Of a stretch of DNA of 64,000 bases, positions 1-7,863 are shown one piece after another. A model generated the notes under the pieces. It was given only the letters and a program-made list of their open reading frames with translations. It was not told where the DNA came from and did not search any database. The DNA is from Mycolicibacterium sp. P9-64 (GTDB taxonomy: Bacteria > Actinomycetota > Actinomycetes > Mycobacteriales > Mycobacteriaceae). Every line of letters starts with the position of its first letter. Position 1 is the first letter of the stretch. The stretch covers positions 124,001 through 188,000 of the forward strand of contig NZ_NPKO01000002.1 in assembly GCF_008329605.1 (NCBI RefSeq), read 5' to 3'. The position numbers and the translations under genes were made by a program.

Positions 1-388
1 ACCGCGCGCCCTCCTCGTCGGAGAACGCGGCGACGGCCACCGGGACCTTCGGGACGACGCCGCGTGCCCGCACGATGTCGACCGCCGCGAACGCCGACAC
101 CACGCCCAGCGGCCCGTCGAACGCGCCGCCGTCCGGCACCGAATCCAGATGGGAGCCGGTGACGAATGCGTTCGTGGGGTCGCCGGTCCAGCCCGGTGGC
201 AGCCACCACGCCCACATGTTGCCGTTGCGGTCCTCCTCGACGCCCATGCCGCGGGCGGTAGCGCTATCGCGGAACCATTCGCGCAGGGTCAGGTCCGCAT
301 CGGACCAGGCGTATCGGCGGTAGCCGCGGGTGTCCTTGTCCTGGCCGACGTCGAGGATCGCTCCCCACAGCGAATCGAATGCCGTCAT
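1..388 (-). CDS. M20-family N-carbamoyl/N-formyl amino-acid amidohydrolase (allantoate amidohydrolase-like), N-terminal part
   Basis: Truncated by the window edge; about 129 N-terminal residues are visible. The fragment carries the dinuclear-metal motifs of the allantoate amidohydrolase/L-carbamoylase branch of peptidase family M20: [11 protein letters not shown], then FDGPLGVV, and ends at a SDEEGAR box. Its ATG overlaps the urocanase stop codon as ATGA, so it is translationally coupled to hutU. In actinobacterial hut operons a protein of this family usually follows urocanase and is thought to take an N-acylated glutamate (N-formyl or N-carbamoyl) to glutamate; that role is inferred from position. 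The annotation 'allantoate' should not be taken as the substrate. Confidence 0.85.
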   Translation of the reverse strand, partial: MTAFDSLWGAILDVGQDKDTRGYRRYAWSDADLTLREWFRDSATARGMGVEEDRNGNMWAWWLPPGWTGDPTNAFVTGSHLDSVPDGGAFDGPLGVVSAFAAVDIVRARGVVPKVPVAVAAFSDEEGAR

Positions 389-2082
389 TCGGTCTCCTGC
401 ATGGGGATTCGCACCCCGCGCTCGGCCGCGACGGCGGTGGCGTGCTCGTAACCGGCGTCGGCGTGCCGGATGACGCCCATGCCGGGGTCGTTGGTCAGCA
501 CGCGAGCCAGCTTCTCCGCGGCCAGCGCGGTGCCGTCGGCGACGGAGACCTGACCGGCGTGGATGGAGCGACCCATGCCGACACCGCCGCCGTGGTGGAT
601 CGAGACCCACGTGGCACCGGACGCGGTGTTGAGCAGTGCGTTGAGCAGCGGCCAGTCCGCAATGGCGTCCGAACCGTCGATCATCGCCTCGGTCTCGCGG
701 TAGGGCGATGCCACCGAACCGGAGTCGAGGTGGTCGCGCCCGATGACGATGGGCGCCGAGAGTTCGCCGGAGGCGACCATCTCGTTGAACTTCAAACCGG
801 CAAGGTGGCGTTCGCCGTAACCGAGCCAGCAGATGCGTGCGGGCAGGCCCTCGAACTCGACGCGCTCACCGGCCATGGTGATCCACCGACGCAGGTGCGC
901 GTTGTCGGGGAACAGCTCGAGGATGGCCTTGTCGGTGGCCGCGATGTCCTTGGGGTCACCGGACAGGGCGGCCCAGCGGAACGGGCCGAGACCCTCCTCG
1001 AACTGCGGCCGGATGTAGGCGGGCACGAAGCCGGGGAAGTCGAAGGCGCGGTCGTAACCCGCCTTTCGGGCCTCGTCGCGGATCGAGTTGCCGTAGTCGA
1101 AGACCTCGGCACCCTTGTCGAGGAACCCGACCATGGCCGCGACCTGCTTGGCCATCGACTCCTGGGCCTGCTCGGTGAAGTAGACCGGATCCTTCTCCGC
1201 CATCTTCTTCATGTCCTCGAGCTCGATGCCGATCGGCAAGTAGGACAACGGGTCGTGCGCAGAAGTCTGGTCGGTGACGATGTCGATCGGGGCGTCACGC
1301 TCCAGCAACGCAGGGAAGATCTCCGCGGCATTGCCGACCACACCGATGGACAAGGCCCTCTTGGCATCTCGCGCCTCGATGGCCTTGGCGAGCGCGTCGT
1401 CGAGATCGGTGGCCTTGACGTCGAGGTAGCGCTTGGAGATGCGACGGTCGATGCGGGACTCGTCGACGTCGACGCATATCGCGACGCCCTCGTTCATCGT
1501 GACCGCCAACGGCTGCGCGCCACCCATCCCGCCGACCCCGCCGGTGAGGGTGATGGTGCCTGCCAGCGTGCCGCCGAACCGTTTCTTGGCGATGGCGCCG
1601 AACGTCTCGTAGGTGCCCTGCAGGATGCCCTGGGTGCCGATGTAGATCCAGGACCCCGCCGTCATCTGGCCGTACATCGTCAGCCCTGCGGCTTCCAGCT
1701 TGCGGAACTGCTCCCAGTTGGCCCAGTCGCCAACCAGATTCGAGTTCGCGATCAGCACGCGGGGTGCCCACACGTTGGTGCGGAAGACGCCGACGGGCTT
1801 GCCGGACTGCACCAGCATCGTCTCGTCGGCCTCGAGGCCGCGCAGGGTACGGACCAGCGCATCGAACGCCGGCCAGCTGCGTGCCGCGCGCCCGGTGCCG
1901 CCGTAGACGACGAGGTCGTCGGGGTGCTCGGCGACCTCGGGGTCGAGATTGTTCATCAACATGCGAAGGACGGCTTCCTGTTGCCAGCCCTTGCAGGTGA
2001 GTTCGGTTCCGCGTGCGGCGCGGACGGGGCGGGGACCGCTGACCGTAGCGGGCGCGGCGGGTTCAGATACGGGTGTAACCAT
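385..2082 (-). CDS. hutU: Urocanate hydratase (urocanase)
   Basis: 565 residues, the usual length. Urocanase adds water to urocanate to give imidazolonepropionate, the second step of histidine breakdown, using tightly bound NAD+. Family signatures are all present: [11 protein letters not shown] near the N-terminus, [40 protein letters not shown] (NAD-binding), [10 protein letters not shown], the [10 protein letters not shown] segment with the conserved cysteine, [14 protein letters not shown], and [12 protein letters not shown]. It sits between the ABC substrate-binding lipoprotein and the amidohydrolase, and overlaps the latter by ATGA. Nothing visible separates it from ordinary urocanase, but thiourocanate hydratases belong to the same family, so a sulfur analogue as substrate cannot be excluded. 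Confidence 0.97.
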   Translation of the reverse strand: MVTPVSEPAAPATVSGPRPVRAARGTELTCKGWQQEAVLRMLMNNLDPEVAEHPDDLVVYGGTGRAARSWPAFDALVRTLRGLEADETMLVQSGKPVGVFRTNVWAPRVLIANSNLVGDWANWEQFRKLEAAGLTMYGQMTAGSWIYIGTQGILQGTYETFGAIAKKRFGGTLAGTITLTGGVGGMGGAQPLAVTMNEGVAICVDVDESRIDRRISKRYLDVKATDLDDALAKAIEARDAKRALSIGVVGNAAEIFPALLERDAPIDIVTDQTSAHDPLSYLPIGIELEDMKKMAEKDPVYFTEQAQESMAKQVAAMVGFLDKGAEVFDYGNSIRDEARKAGYDRAFDFPGFVPAYIRPQFEEGLGPFRWAALSGDPKDIAATDKAILELFPDNAHLRRWITMAGERVEFEGLPARICWLGYGERHLAGLKFNEMVASGELSAPIVIGRDHLDSGSVASPYRETEAMIDGSDAIADWPLLNALLNTASGATWVSIHHGGGVGMGRSIHAGQVSVADGTALAAEKLARVLTNDPGMGVIRHADAGYEHATAVAAERGVRIPMQETE

Positions 2083-2113
2083 GAGACAGGTGTTCCTTTG
2101 AATGAGTGTGTTG

Positions 2114-3040
2114 CTACTTGCCGCTGATGCCCGCGCCTGCGAGCCACTTCTTCGCGATGTCGGCCAGGTTGGCGCCGGTGGCGGCTTCGCCGTTCATCGT
2201 GATGAGGTCGTCGGTGGTGAGCTTTGCCGAGACGTCGTTGAGCGTCTTGGTGACGGTGTCGGTCGCCTTGGCCGTCTTGATCAACGGGACGACGTTCTCC
2301 GCGGCGAACAACGACTTGTCGTCCTCGAGCGCGACGAGGTTGTTCTTGTCCAGACCGGGGTCGGTGCTGAACAGGTCACCGGCTTGGACCTGTCCGTTGA
2401 CGAGCGCCGTCATCGTCAAGGTGCCGCCCGCGTCGAGGCTGACGAAGTCCTTGAAGTTGAGCCCGTAGATGTCGCGGAGCCCGACCACGCCCTGGGTCCT
2501 GGTCTTCCACTCCGGCGGCCCACCGAGCACGAGCTCACCGGCCACGGGCTTCATGTCCGAGATCGTCTTGAGGTTGTACTTGTCGGCGGTCGCCTTCGTG
2601 ACGGCGAGGACGTCCTTGTCCTCCGCGGGCGACGGCGTCAGCATCGAGATGCCCGACGGCAGCTTGCCCTTGAGCTCGTTGGTAACGGCCTCGGGGGTCG
2701 CGGCGGTCGACTTCGGGTCGAGGTAGCTCAGGAATGCGCCGGAGTACTCCGGTACCAGGTCGATGGAGCTGTCCTTGAGGGCGGCGACGTAGACCTCACG
2801 GCTGCCAATGTTGAACTGCTCCTTGACCGATACTCCGGCAGCCTGCAACGCCTGCGAGTAGATGCTCGCGATCAGCTGACTCTCCGTGAAGTCGGCAGAG
2901 CCGATGATGATCGTCGAGCCGGCCGAACCGGAGTTGTCGCCGCCGCCCGAGAGCGGATCACTGCCGCCGCCCGCACCGCACGCGGACAAGGCGAGAACGG
3001 AAGTCGCGGCAAGCGCCGAGATGATCGTGCGTTTCTTCAT
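2114..3040 (-). CDS. Substrate-binding lipoprotein of a quaternary-amine (OpuCC/ProX-type) ABC importer
   Basis: 308 residues. The N-terminus is a lipoprotein signal (KKRT then a hydrophobic run) ending in the lipobox LSAC at about residue 21, so it should be anchored outside the membrane. The mature part has the hallmarks of the glycine betaine/choline/ergothioneine-binding family: [11 protein letters not shown] at its start, IDLVPEYSG around residue 100, GGPPEW, and a late LVALEDD. It is followed by hutU and preceded by both permeases and the ATPase, so the transporter is complete. Proteins of this family bind trimethylammonium compounds in an aromatic cage; because the gene is inside a hut operon, a histidine betaine (hercynine, ergothioneine) is a reasonable ligand guess. 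The substrate is not proven. Confidence 0.9.
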   Translation of the reverse strand: MKKRTIISALAATSVLALSACGAGGGSDPLSGGGDNSGSAGSTIIIGSADFTESQLIASIYSQALQAAGVSVKEQFNIGSREVYVAALKDSSIDLVPEYSGAFLSYLDPKSTAATPEAVTNELKGKLPSGISMLTPSPAEDKDVLAVTKATADKYNLKTISDMKPVAGELVLGGPPEWKTRTQGVVGLRDIYGLNFKDFVSLDAGGTLTMTALVNGQVQAGDLFSTDPGLDKNNLVALEDDKSLFAAENVVPLIKTAKATDTVTKTLNDVSAKLTTDDLITMNGEAATGANLADIAKKWLAGAGISGK

Positions 3041-3078
3041 GAGTTTCTCCTGATGTGGTGGACGACGCCGGACGGCGC

Positions 3079-3804
3079 CTAGGTGGCGGCCGCTGGAACG
3101 GTCGTCGAGACGGGTGAGGTGGACTTGGCTGCGGTGCGCCGCAGGCCAGGTGAAACGATGATTCGGCCGAGCCAGGCGAAGCTGAACTCGAGAATGATGG
3201 CGAGCAGGGCGACGAGGATTGCGCCGCCTGCCATTTCGGCAAAGTCGGCCTGCGCCCTGCCGTCGAGGATGAAACGCCCGAGACCCTGAAGACCTAGATA
3301 CGCGGCGATGGTGGCCGTCGAAACGATCTGCAGCGTAGCGCTTCTGACACCGGAGATCACGAGCGGCAGGGCGCAGGGAAGCTGCACCCGCAGCAGGATC
3401 TGCTGTTTGGTGAAGCCCATCCCGCGTGCTGCACCGACGGCGTCGGGGTCGGCGGATTGAATGCCAACGTAGGTACCGGTCAGAATCGGTGGCACCGCTA
3501 GTAGCACCAGAACGACGATGGTCGGCAGCACGAAGACCAGCTGGCCTGCGACGACCGGCGAGATGACCAGGAAGAGCAGCACCAGTAGCCCGAGCGTCGG
3601 CAGGGCCCGCAACGCGTTCGCGAACCCGGCGACCACGGCTTCGCCGCGTCCCGTGTAGCCGATGAGGATGCCGAGCGGCACCCCGATCGCCAAGGCGGTC
3701 AAGAGCGCGATCGCCGAGTACAGCAGGTGATAGCCGACCTGAGCGGGGATGCCGCCCGAGCCTGCCCAGTTGTCCGGGTCGGTGAACCAGCCGATGATGT
3801 TCAC
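3079..3804 (-). CDS. QAT-family ABC transporter permease (second of two)
   Basis: 241 residues from a GTG that overlaps the stop of the upstream permease (GTGA), which is why this start is chosen over longer readings. About five or six hydrophobic segments are visible, with the BPD_transp_1-type EAA-like loop (GAARGMGFTKQQILLRVQLP) that contacts the ATPase. The C-terminal tail is Thr/Ala rich. This is an OpuCB/OpuCD-like inner-membrane channel subunit. Two non-identical permeases are normal in OpuC-type importers. Confidence 0.9.
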   Translation of the reverse strand: MNIIGWFTDPDNWAGSGGIPAQVGYHLLYSAIALLTALAIGVPLGILIGYTGRGEAVVAGFANALRALPTLGLLVLLFLVISPVVAGQLVFVLPTIVVLVLLAVPPILTGTYVGIQSADPDAVGAARGMGFTKQQILLRVQLPCALPLVISGVRSATLQIVSTATIAAYLGLQGLGRFILDGRAQADFAEMAGGAILVALLAIILEFSFAWLGRIIVSPGLRRTAAKSTSPVSTTVPAAAT

Positions 3805-4445
3805 GACGTGACCGTCCTTTGGCGCCAGGGGGTGAGCAGCTTGTTGACCCAGATGATCAGGCCGTCGAAGATGACCGCGAGCACGACGCACAGGACGACG
3901 CCGGTGATGAGCGGGACGTAGAGCCGAAGCTGAAAGCCTTGTGTGAACAGCGATCCGAGCTGCGGGATGCCGAGCAGCGCGGCCATGGTCACGATGCTGA
4001 CGTTCGACACCACCGCAACCCGCAGCCCCGCTGCGATGACGGGTACCGCGACCGGCAGTTCGACGAGCACCAGCCGCTGCCAGCTGCGATACCCCATGGC
4101 CTCTGCGGCCGCCACCGTGTCATGCGGCACGGAGCTCAGCCCGTCGGCGACGACGCGCACCAGCAGCGCGAGGGTGTAAAGCGTCAGTGCGACAACGATG
4201 TTGATCGGATCGAGGATCTTCGTGCCGAGGATGACCGGCAGGATGATGAACAGGGCGAGCGAGGGAATGGTGTACAGCAGGCTCGACGTTCCGACGATCG
4301 CCGCGTACCCGCGCCCCCACCGGTGCGCCCACCAGCCCAGCGGCAGTGCGATGACGAGGCCGAGGAACGTCGGGACCAGCGTCAGCCAGACGTGGCTGAT
4401 GGTCAGTTCGATGATGCGATCGAGGTTCGACGAGATCCAGTTCAT
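3801..4445 (-). CDS. QAT-family ABC transporter permease (first of two)
   Basis: 214 residues starting MNWISSNLDRII. The ATG overlaps the TGA of the ATPase gene (ATGA), fixing the start. Multi-pass membrane protein with a permease loop (AAEAMGYRSWQRLVLVELP) typical of glycine betaine-type channels. It pairs with the permease encoded immediately downstream and with the ATPase upstream. Longer in-frame upstream sequence is only a shadow of the ATPase coding region. Confidence 0.9.
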   Translation of the reverse strand: MNWISSNLDRIIELTISHVWLTLVPTFLGLVIALPLGWWAHRWGRGYAAIVGTSSLLYTIPSLALFIILPVILGTKILDPINIVVALTLYTLALLVRVVADGLSSVPHDTVAAAEAMGYRSWQRLVLVELPVAVPVIAAGLRVAVVSNVSIVTMAALLGIPQLGSLFTQGFQLRLYVPLITGVVLCVVLAVIFDGLIIWVNKLLTPWRQRTVTS

Positions 4446-5557
4446 GCGGTCACGGCCGTCCTCGCAGAGTCCTTCGCGCGCTTGATCGCATCGATCACGT
4501 CGTGATCGGTGGCGGTGCCGAGCAGCCGCCCCGACTCGTCGGTGACCACACATCGACCACTCGGGCTCGACAGGGCGGAGTTGAGCAGCTCGCGGAGCGG
4601 ATCGCCCTTGCGCGCCATCGTGGCGCAGAGGTTGACGTCGGCGTCCTGGACCGCGTCGCCGCGCACGGAGGCGGTGTCGACCCAGCCGACTGGGGCGTTG
4701 TTCGCGTCGACCGCAAGGATCCAGCGTCCCTGCGCTGGTGGAAACGTCGAAACACTCTGTCCCACGGTCACGGTCGGCTCGTGGTTGAGCACCAGCTGGT
4801 CGTCGGAGGTGTGGAAGCCCAGTGCCCGATAGCCGCGCGCCGATCCGACGAAGTCGGCGACGAACGCGTCCTTGGGAGCGGCCAGCAGCTCGGCGGGCGT
4901 CGAGGCCTGGGCCAGGGTTCCGCCTTCGCGCAACACCACCACCTGGTCACCGAGCTTGAGGGCTTCGTCGATGTCGTGGGTGACCATCACGATGGTCTTG
5001 GAGATGTCGGCCTGCAGACGCAGGAACTCGTCTTGAAGCTGGCTTCTGACGATGGGGTCGACGGCACTGAACGGCTCGTCCATCAGAAGGAAGGGCGGAT
5101 CGGTCGCCAGCGCGCGGGCGACCCCGACGCGCTGCTGCTGACCGCCGGACAGCTGCCAGGGGTACCGGCCTGCGAACTTCGCGTCGAGGCCGACACGTTC
5201 CAGGAGTTCCATTGCCGCCGAACGGGTTTCCTTCTTGCTGCCACCGAGCAACCGTGGCAGGGCGGCCACGTTGTCGACGACGGTGCGGTGCGGGAAGAGG
5301 CCGGCGTTCTGGATGACGTAGCCGATCCTGCGGCGAAGCGTGACCCTGTCGAGGGTCTGGGTGTCGACGCCGTCGAGCTCGATCTTGCCCGAGCTCGGCT
5401 CGATCAGGCGGTTGATCATCCGCATCGATGTCGTCTTCCCGCACCCAGACGGACCGACCAGCGTGGTGATCTTCCCGTTGGGTGCGGTGATGGTGAGGCC
5501 GTTTACGGCGACGGTCCCGTCGGGGTATTCCTTCGAGACTTTGTCGAATGTGATCAT
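4442..5557 (-). CDS. QAT-family ABC transporter ATP-binding protein with C-terminal CBS-like region
   Basis: 371 residues. ATPase domain: Walker A GPSGCGKTT (about residue 35), signature LSGGQQQR, Walker B FLLMDEPFSAVDP and H-loop VTHDIDEA. The last ~120 residues resemble the tandem CBS region of OpuCA/ProV ATPases, which senses ionic strength or nucleotides in known members; the second CBS-like part reads CVVTDESGRLLG. The ATG overlaps the stop codon of the IclR regulator gene (ATGA), so regulator and transporter are translated together. It powers the importer formed with the next three genes. Confidence 0.93.
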   Translation of the reverse strand: MITFDKVSKEYPDGTVAVNGLTITAPNGKITTLVGPSGCGKTTSMRMINRLIEPSSGKIELDGVDTQTLDRVTLRRRIGYVIQNAGLFPHRTVVDNVAALPRLLGGSKKETRSAAMELLERVGLDAKFAGRYPWQLSGGQQQRVGVARALATDPPFLLMDEPFSAVDPIVRSQLQDEFLRLQADISKTIVMVTHDIDEALKLGDQVVVLREGGTLAQASTPAELLAAPKDAFVADFVGSARGYRALGFHTSDDQLVLNHEPTVTVGQSVSTFPPAQGRWILAVDANNAPVGWVDTASVRGDAVQDADVNLCATMARKGDPLRELLNSALSSPSGRCVVTDESGRLLGTATDHDVIDAIKRAKDSARTAVTA

Positions 5558-6234
5558 GCCGGTCTTTCTGGAAGGCTGGTCTTCGGAGAACTGCTCAATC
5601 GGGCGGTAATGCCCGCCGCGGCCGACAGCAGCGTTCGGCCGTATTGCTTGGCTTGTGTGGCGGTCAGCCGGTAACTCGGGACGACGACGCTGAGCGCGGC
5701 GACGACGCGGGACTCGGAGTACACGGGGCATGCGATGGCGGTGACGTCCTTCTCGACTCCGCGCTCGACGACGACGTAGCCCGCTTCGGGAATCTTGCCC
5801 CGCAGCACGTGACCCGCCGCCGACTTGTCGAGGGGGACCGTCCTGCCGATCCAGCTGGCGTGCCGGACGGAGTGGGTTCCCTCGACGATGCTGATGTAGA
5901 GCGCCGTGCGCGCGTGCCCTTCGACGCTGAGATAGGCGGACTCGCCGGTCTCGGTGGCGACCCGTTCCATCGCCTCTGCGGAGAGGTCGACCAGCGACTC
6001 GTTGCTCAGGGCCTGCGCCCCCAGCTGGATGATGCGACCGCCAGGCCGGTACATGCCCGACTCGTCCTTGCTGACGAAACCGGTGGTCTCGAGGGTGCGC
6101 AGAAGGCGAAGGGCCGTGCTGGGGGCAAGTTCGCAGTCCCGTGCACTGTCCGCAAGATTCGCGCTGCCGCGTTCGCAAACGGTGGCAAGCAGAGCCAGTG
6201 CCCGCTCCACTGTCCGAGTGGACGGTTCGGCCAC
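5554..6234 (-). CDS. IclR-family transcriptional regulator
   Basis: 226 residues. The start is a GTG preceded at ideal spacing by AAAGGAGG, giving an N-terminus AEPSTRTVERALALLATV. The N-terminal winged helix-turn-helix (about residues 5-65, with APSTALRLLRTLETTGFV as recognition region) is followed by an IclR effector domain containing AAGHVLRG and ITAIACPVYS-like segments. It is the first gene of the leftward transporter/hutU chain and is divergent from the ammonia-lyase paralogue, the usual place for a local regulator of both arms. Ligand unknown; a pathway intermediate is likely. Confidence 0.93.
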   Translation of the reverse strand: MAEPSTRTVERALALLATVCERGSANLADSARDCELAPSTALRLLRTLETTGFVSKDESGMYRPGGRIIQLGAQALSNESLVDLSAEAMERVATETGESAYLSVEGHARTALYISIVEGTHSVRHASWIGRTVPLDKSAAGHVLRGKIPEAGYVVVERGVEKDVTAIACPVYSESRVVAALSVVVPSYRLTATQAKQYGRTLLSAAAGITARLSSSPKTSLPERPA

Positions 6235-6393
6235 GGTGACCTCCTTTCGGGACGGAAACCTACGACTGCGACGTTTCGTCCGAGACACCCGATATTGCCA
6301 CTGAGTAAAATCTGTCTGCCATCTAGTGGAATGAAGGGTATTGGGTGATGATAGAGCCCGTCGCTCTCGTGCGATAGGGGATTGAGGAGAAAA

Positions 6394-7863
6394 ATGATCG
6401 AGTTGGACGGGACCGGCAGGGTTGGCGACGTCGTGAGGCTCGCCGACGGAAGCGATCAGGTCTCGGTCTCCGCCACGGTTGCCGCGACCATCGCTCGCGT
6501 TCACGAGCAGGCTGCCGACCTGAGTTCGCGCTACCCCACGTACGGGCGGACCACCGGTGTCGGGGCGAATCGCAGCACGCCAGTGCTGTCCAGCGACGAG
6601 AACTACGGGATGCGGCTCCTGCGCAGCCACGCAGCCGACGCAGGCGATCCACTCGACGACAGGACGGTCCGGGCGATGCTCGCGGCGCGTCTCATGCAAC
6701 TCTGCGTTCCCGGTGCTGGACTCGACCCGGCGATCTTGGACGGGCTCGTCAGAATGCTCAACCAAAACGCGCTGCCGAAGCTGCTCCACTACGCATCGAT
6801 CGGCACGGGTGACCTGGCGGCTCTCGCCGGAACCGCGCTGACGTTGATCGGTGAGAGGCCGGCCACCAACCCGTTGACTCCGATGGATCCGTGGGGGGCC
6901 GACAGTGCGCTGCCCTTCATGAGCAGCAGCGCGCTGACCGTCGGCCGTAGTTGTCTCGCAGTGGCTGAACTGGCCAGGCTCGAACGGGCATCGAGCGTGA
7001 TCTACATGCTCAGCTTCCTCGCGCTCGACGGCAACCCGTCAGCGTTCTCGGCGGCTGCCGCACGGGCCGCGGCCGCGCCGCAGGTGGATACGGTCGCCGC
7101 CCGGTTGCGGTCGTTGTTCGCCGGTGCCGGGCAGCTCGATCACAGCCCGGCACGCATCCAGGATCCGTACGGGCTGCGGGTTTATCCGGTTGCCCAGGCA
7201 AGTGTCGTCGCTACGCTGAATTCGCTTGTCGGGCAGCTGGAGCGGACGCTGAACACGGCGCAGGAGAATCCCCTGTTCGACCCCGACGGCGATCAAGTAG
7301 TCCATCACGGCGCCTTCTACCAGGCGTCATTGTCACTCGGGCTCGACGGGACCACTCTGGCGATGGCCTTGACCGCGCCGATCACCCATTCGCGAATTCG
7401 CATGCTCAATGACCCGGAGACCAACGGCGGCAATGCCTTTCTGGCAGCCGTCGCAGATGGATCGTCCGGCCTGATGATGGTCGAGTACGTCGCAGCAGGT
7501 GCGATCGCCGAAATCCGCGCGGCGGCGCAACCCGCATCCGTCGGCACGCTGGTGCTGTCGCGGGGTATGGAGGAGGACGCCACGTTCGCCTCCCAGAGCG
7601 CCCTTCAGCTCGAACGGTCGGTGGCTGCGTACCGCGTCCTGTTGTGCTGCGAACTGGTCGGGGCGCTACGCCTGCTGCGACAGCGTGGCCTGCACGAGCG
7701 CTTCTCGGGCATCGCCGGCGAGGCGGTCGCGTTGGCCGCGGGGCTGCCCTGGAACGACCACGACCGCGACCTTCGTGGCGACCTCGCCGCAGCTGGGGCG
7801 CTTCTCGATGACCTTGGCAGGCTCCTGCCCGAGGTCGAGCCCGTCACGCCAGCGGGCCGGTAA
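6394..7863 (+). CDS. Aromatic ammonia-lyase family protein lacking the MIO-forming Ala-Ser-Gly triad (candidate ergothionase/hercynine lyase-like enzyme)
   Basis: 489 residues; ATG follows GAGGAGA at good spacing. The fold-level signature of HAL/PAL/TAL enzymes is clear: YGRTTGVG (catalytic-loop Tyr50), RSHAAD (His79), QDPYGLR (Tyr259, Arg262), ENPLFDP and the glutamate of GMEEDATFA. However, the segment that makes the MIO electrophile, normally (A/C)SG in GS.G(A/C)SGDLAPL, reads SIGTGDLAAL (Gly137-Thr138-Gly139), and the INGT motif is missing (FMSSSAL instead). It therefore probably does not make MIO. In the family, ergothionase eliminates trimethylamine without MIO. Together with the divergent trimethylamine-type importer and urocanase, this suggests a trimethylhistidine lyase. 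It could instead be an inactive or otherwise specialised paralogue. Confidence 0.85.
   Translation: MIELDGTGRVGDVVRLADGSDQVSVSATVAATIARVHEQAADLSSRYPTYGRTTGVGANRSTPVLSSDENYGMRLLRSHAADAGDPLDDRTVRAMLAARLMQLCVPGAGLDPAILDGLVRMLNQNALPKLLHYASIGTGDLAALAGTALTLIGERPATNPLTPMDPWGADSALPFMSSSALTVGRSCLAVAELARLERASSVIYMLSFLALDGNPSAFSAAAARAAAAPQVDTVAARLRSLFAGAGQLDHSPARIQDPYGLRVYPVAQASVVATLNSLVGQLERTLNTAQENPLFDPDGDQVVHHGAFYQASLSLGLDGTTLAMALTAPITHSRIRMLNDPETNGGNAFLAAVADGSSGLMMVEYVAAGAIAEIRAAAQPASVGTLVLSRGMEEDATFASQSALQLERSVAAYRVLLCCELVGALRLLRQRGLHERFSGIAGEAVALAAGLPWNDHDRDLRGDLAAAGALLDDLGRLLPEVEPVTPAGR

Noticed and set aside
379-2127. Long open frame on the plus strand opposite hutU (582 codons)
   Set aside because: Arg/Gly/Val-rich translation with no domain; it is the antisense of urocanase, which has every family motif. 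High-GC genes commonly leave such frames open.
5558-6178. N-terminal extension of the ABC ATPase frame upstream of 5557
   Set aside because: It runs through the IclR gene in another frame and is Arg-rich; the ATGA overlap and Rossmann-type start at MITFDKVSKEY fix the real start.
6298-6329. CCACTGAG...CTAGTGG inverted arms as an IclR operator
   Set aside because: Arms are short, imperfect and 17 bp apart; location is right but the evidence is too weak to call.
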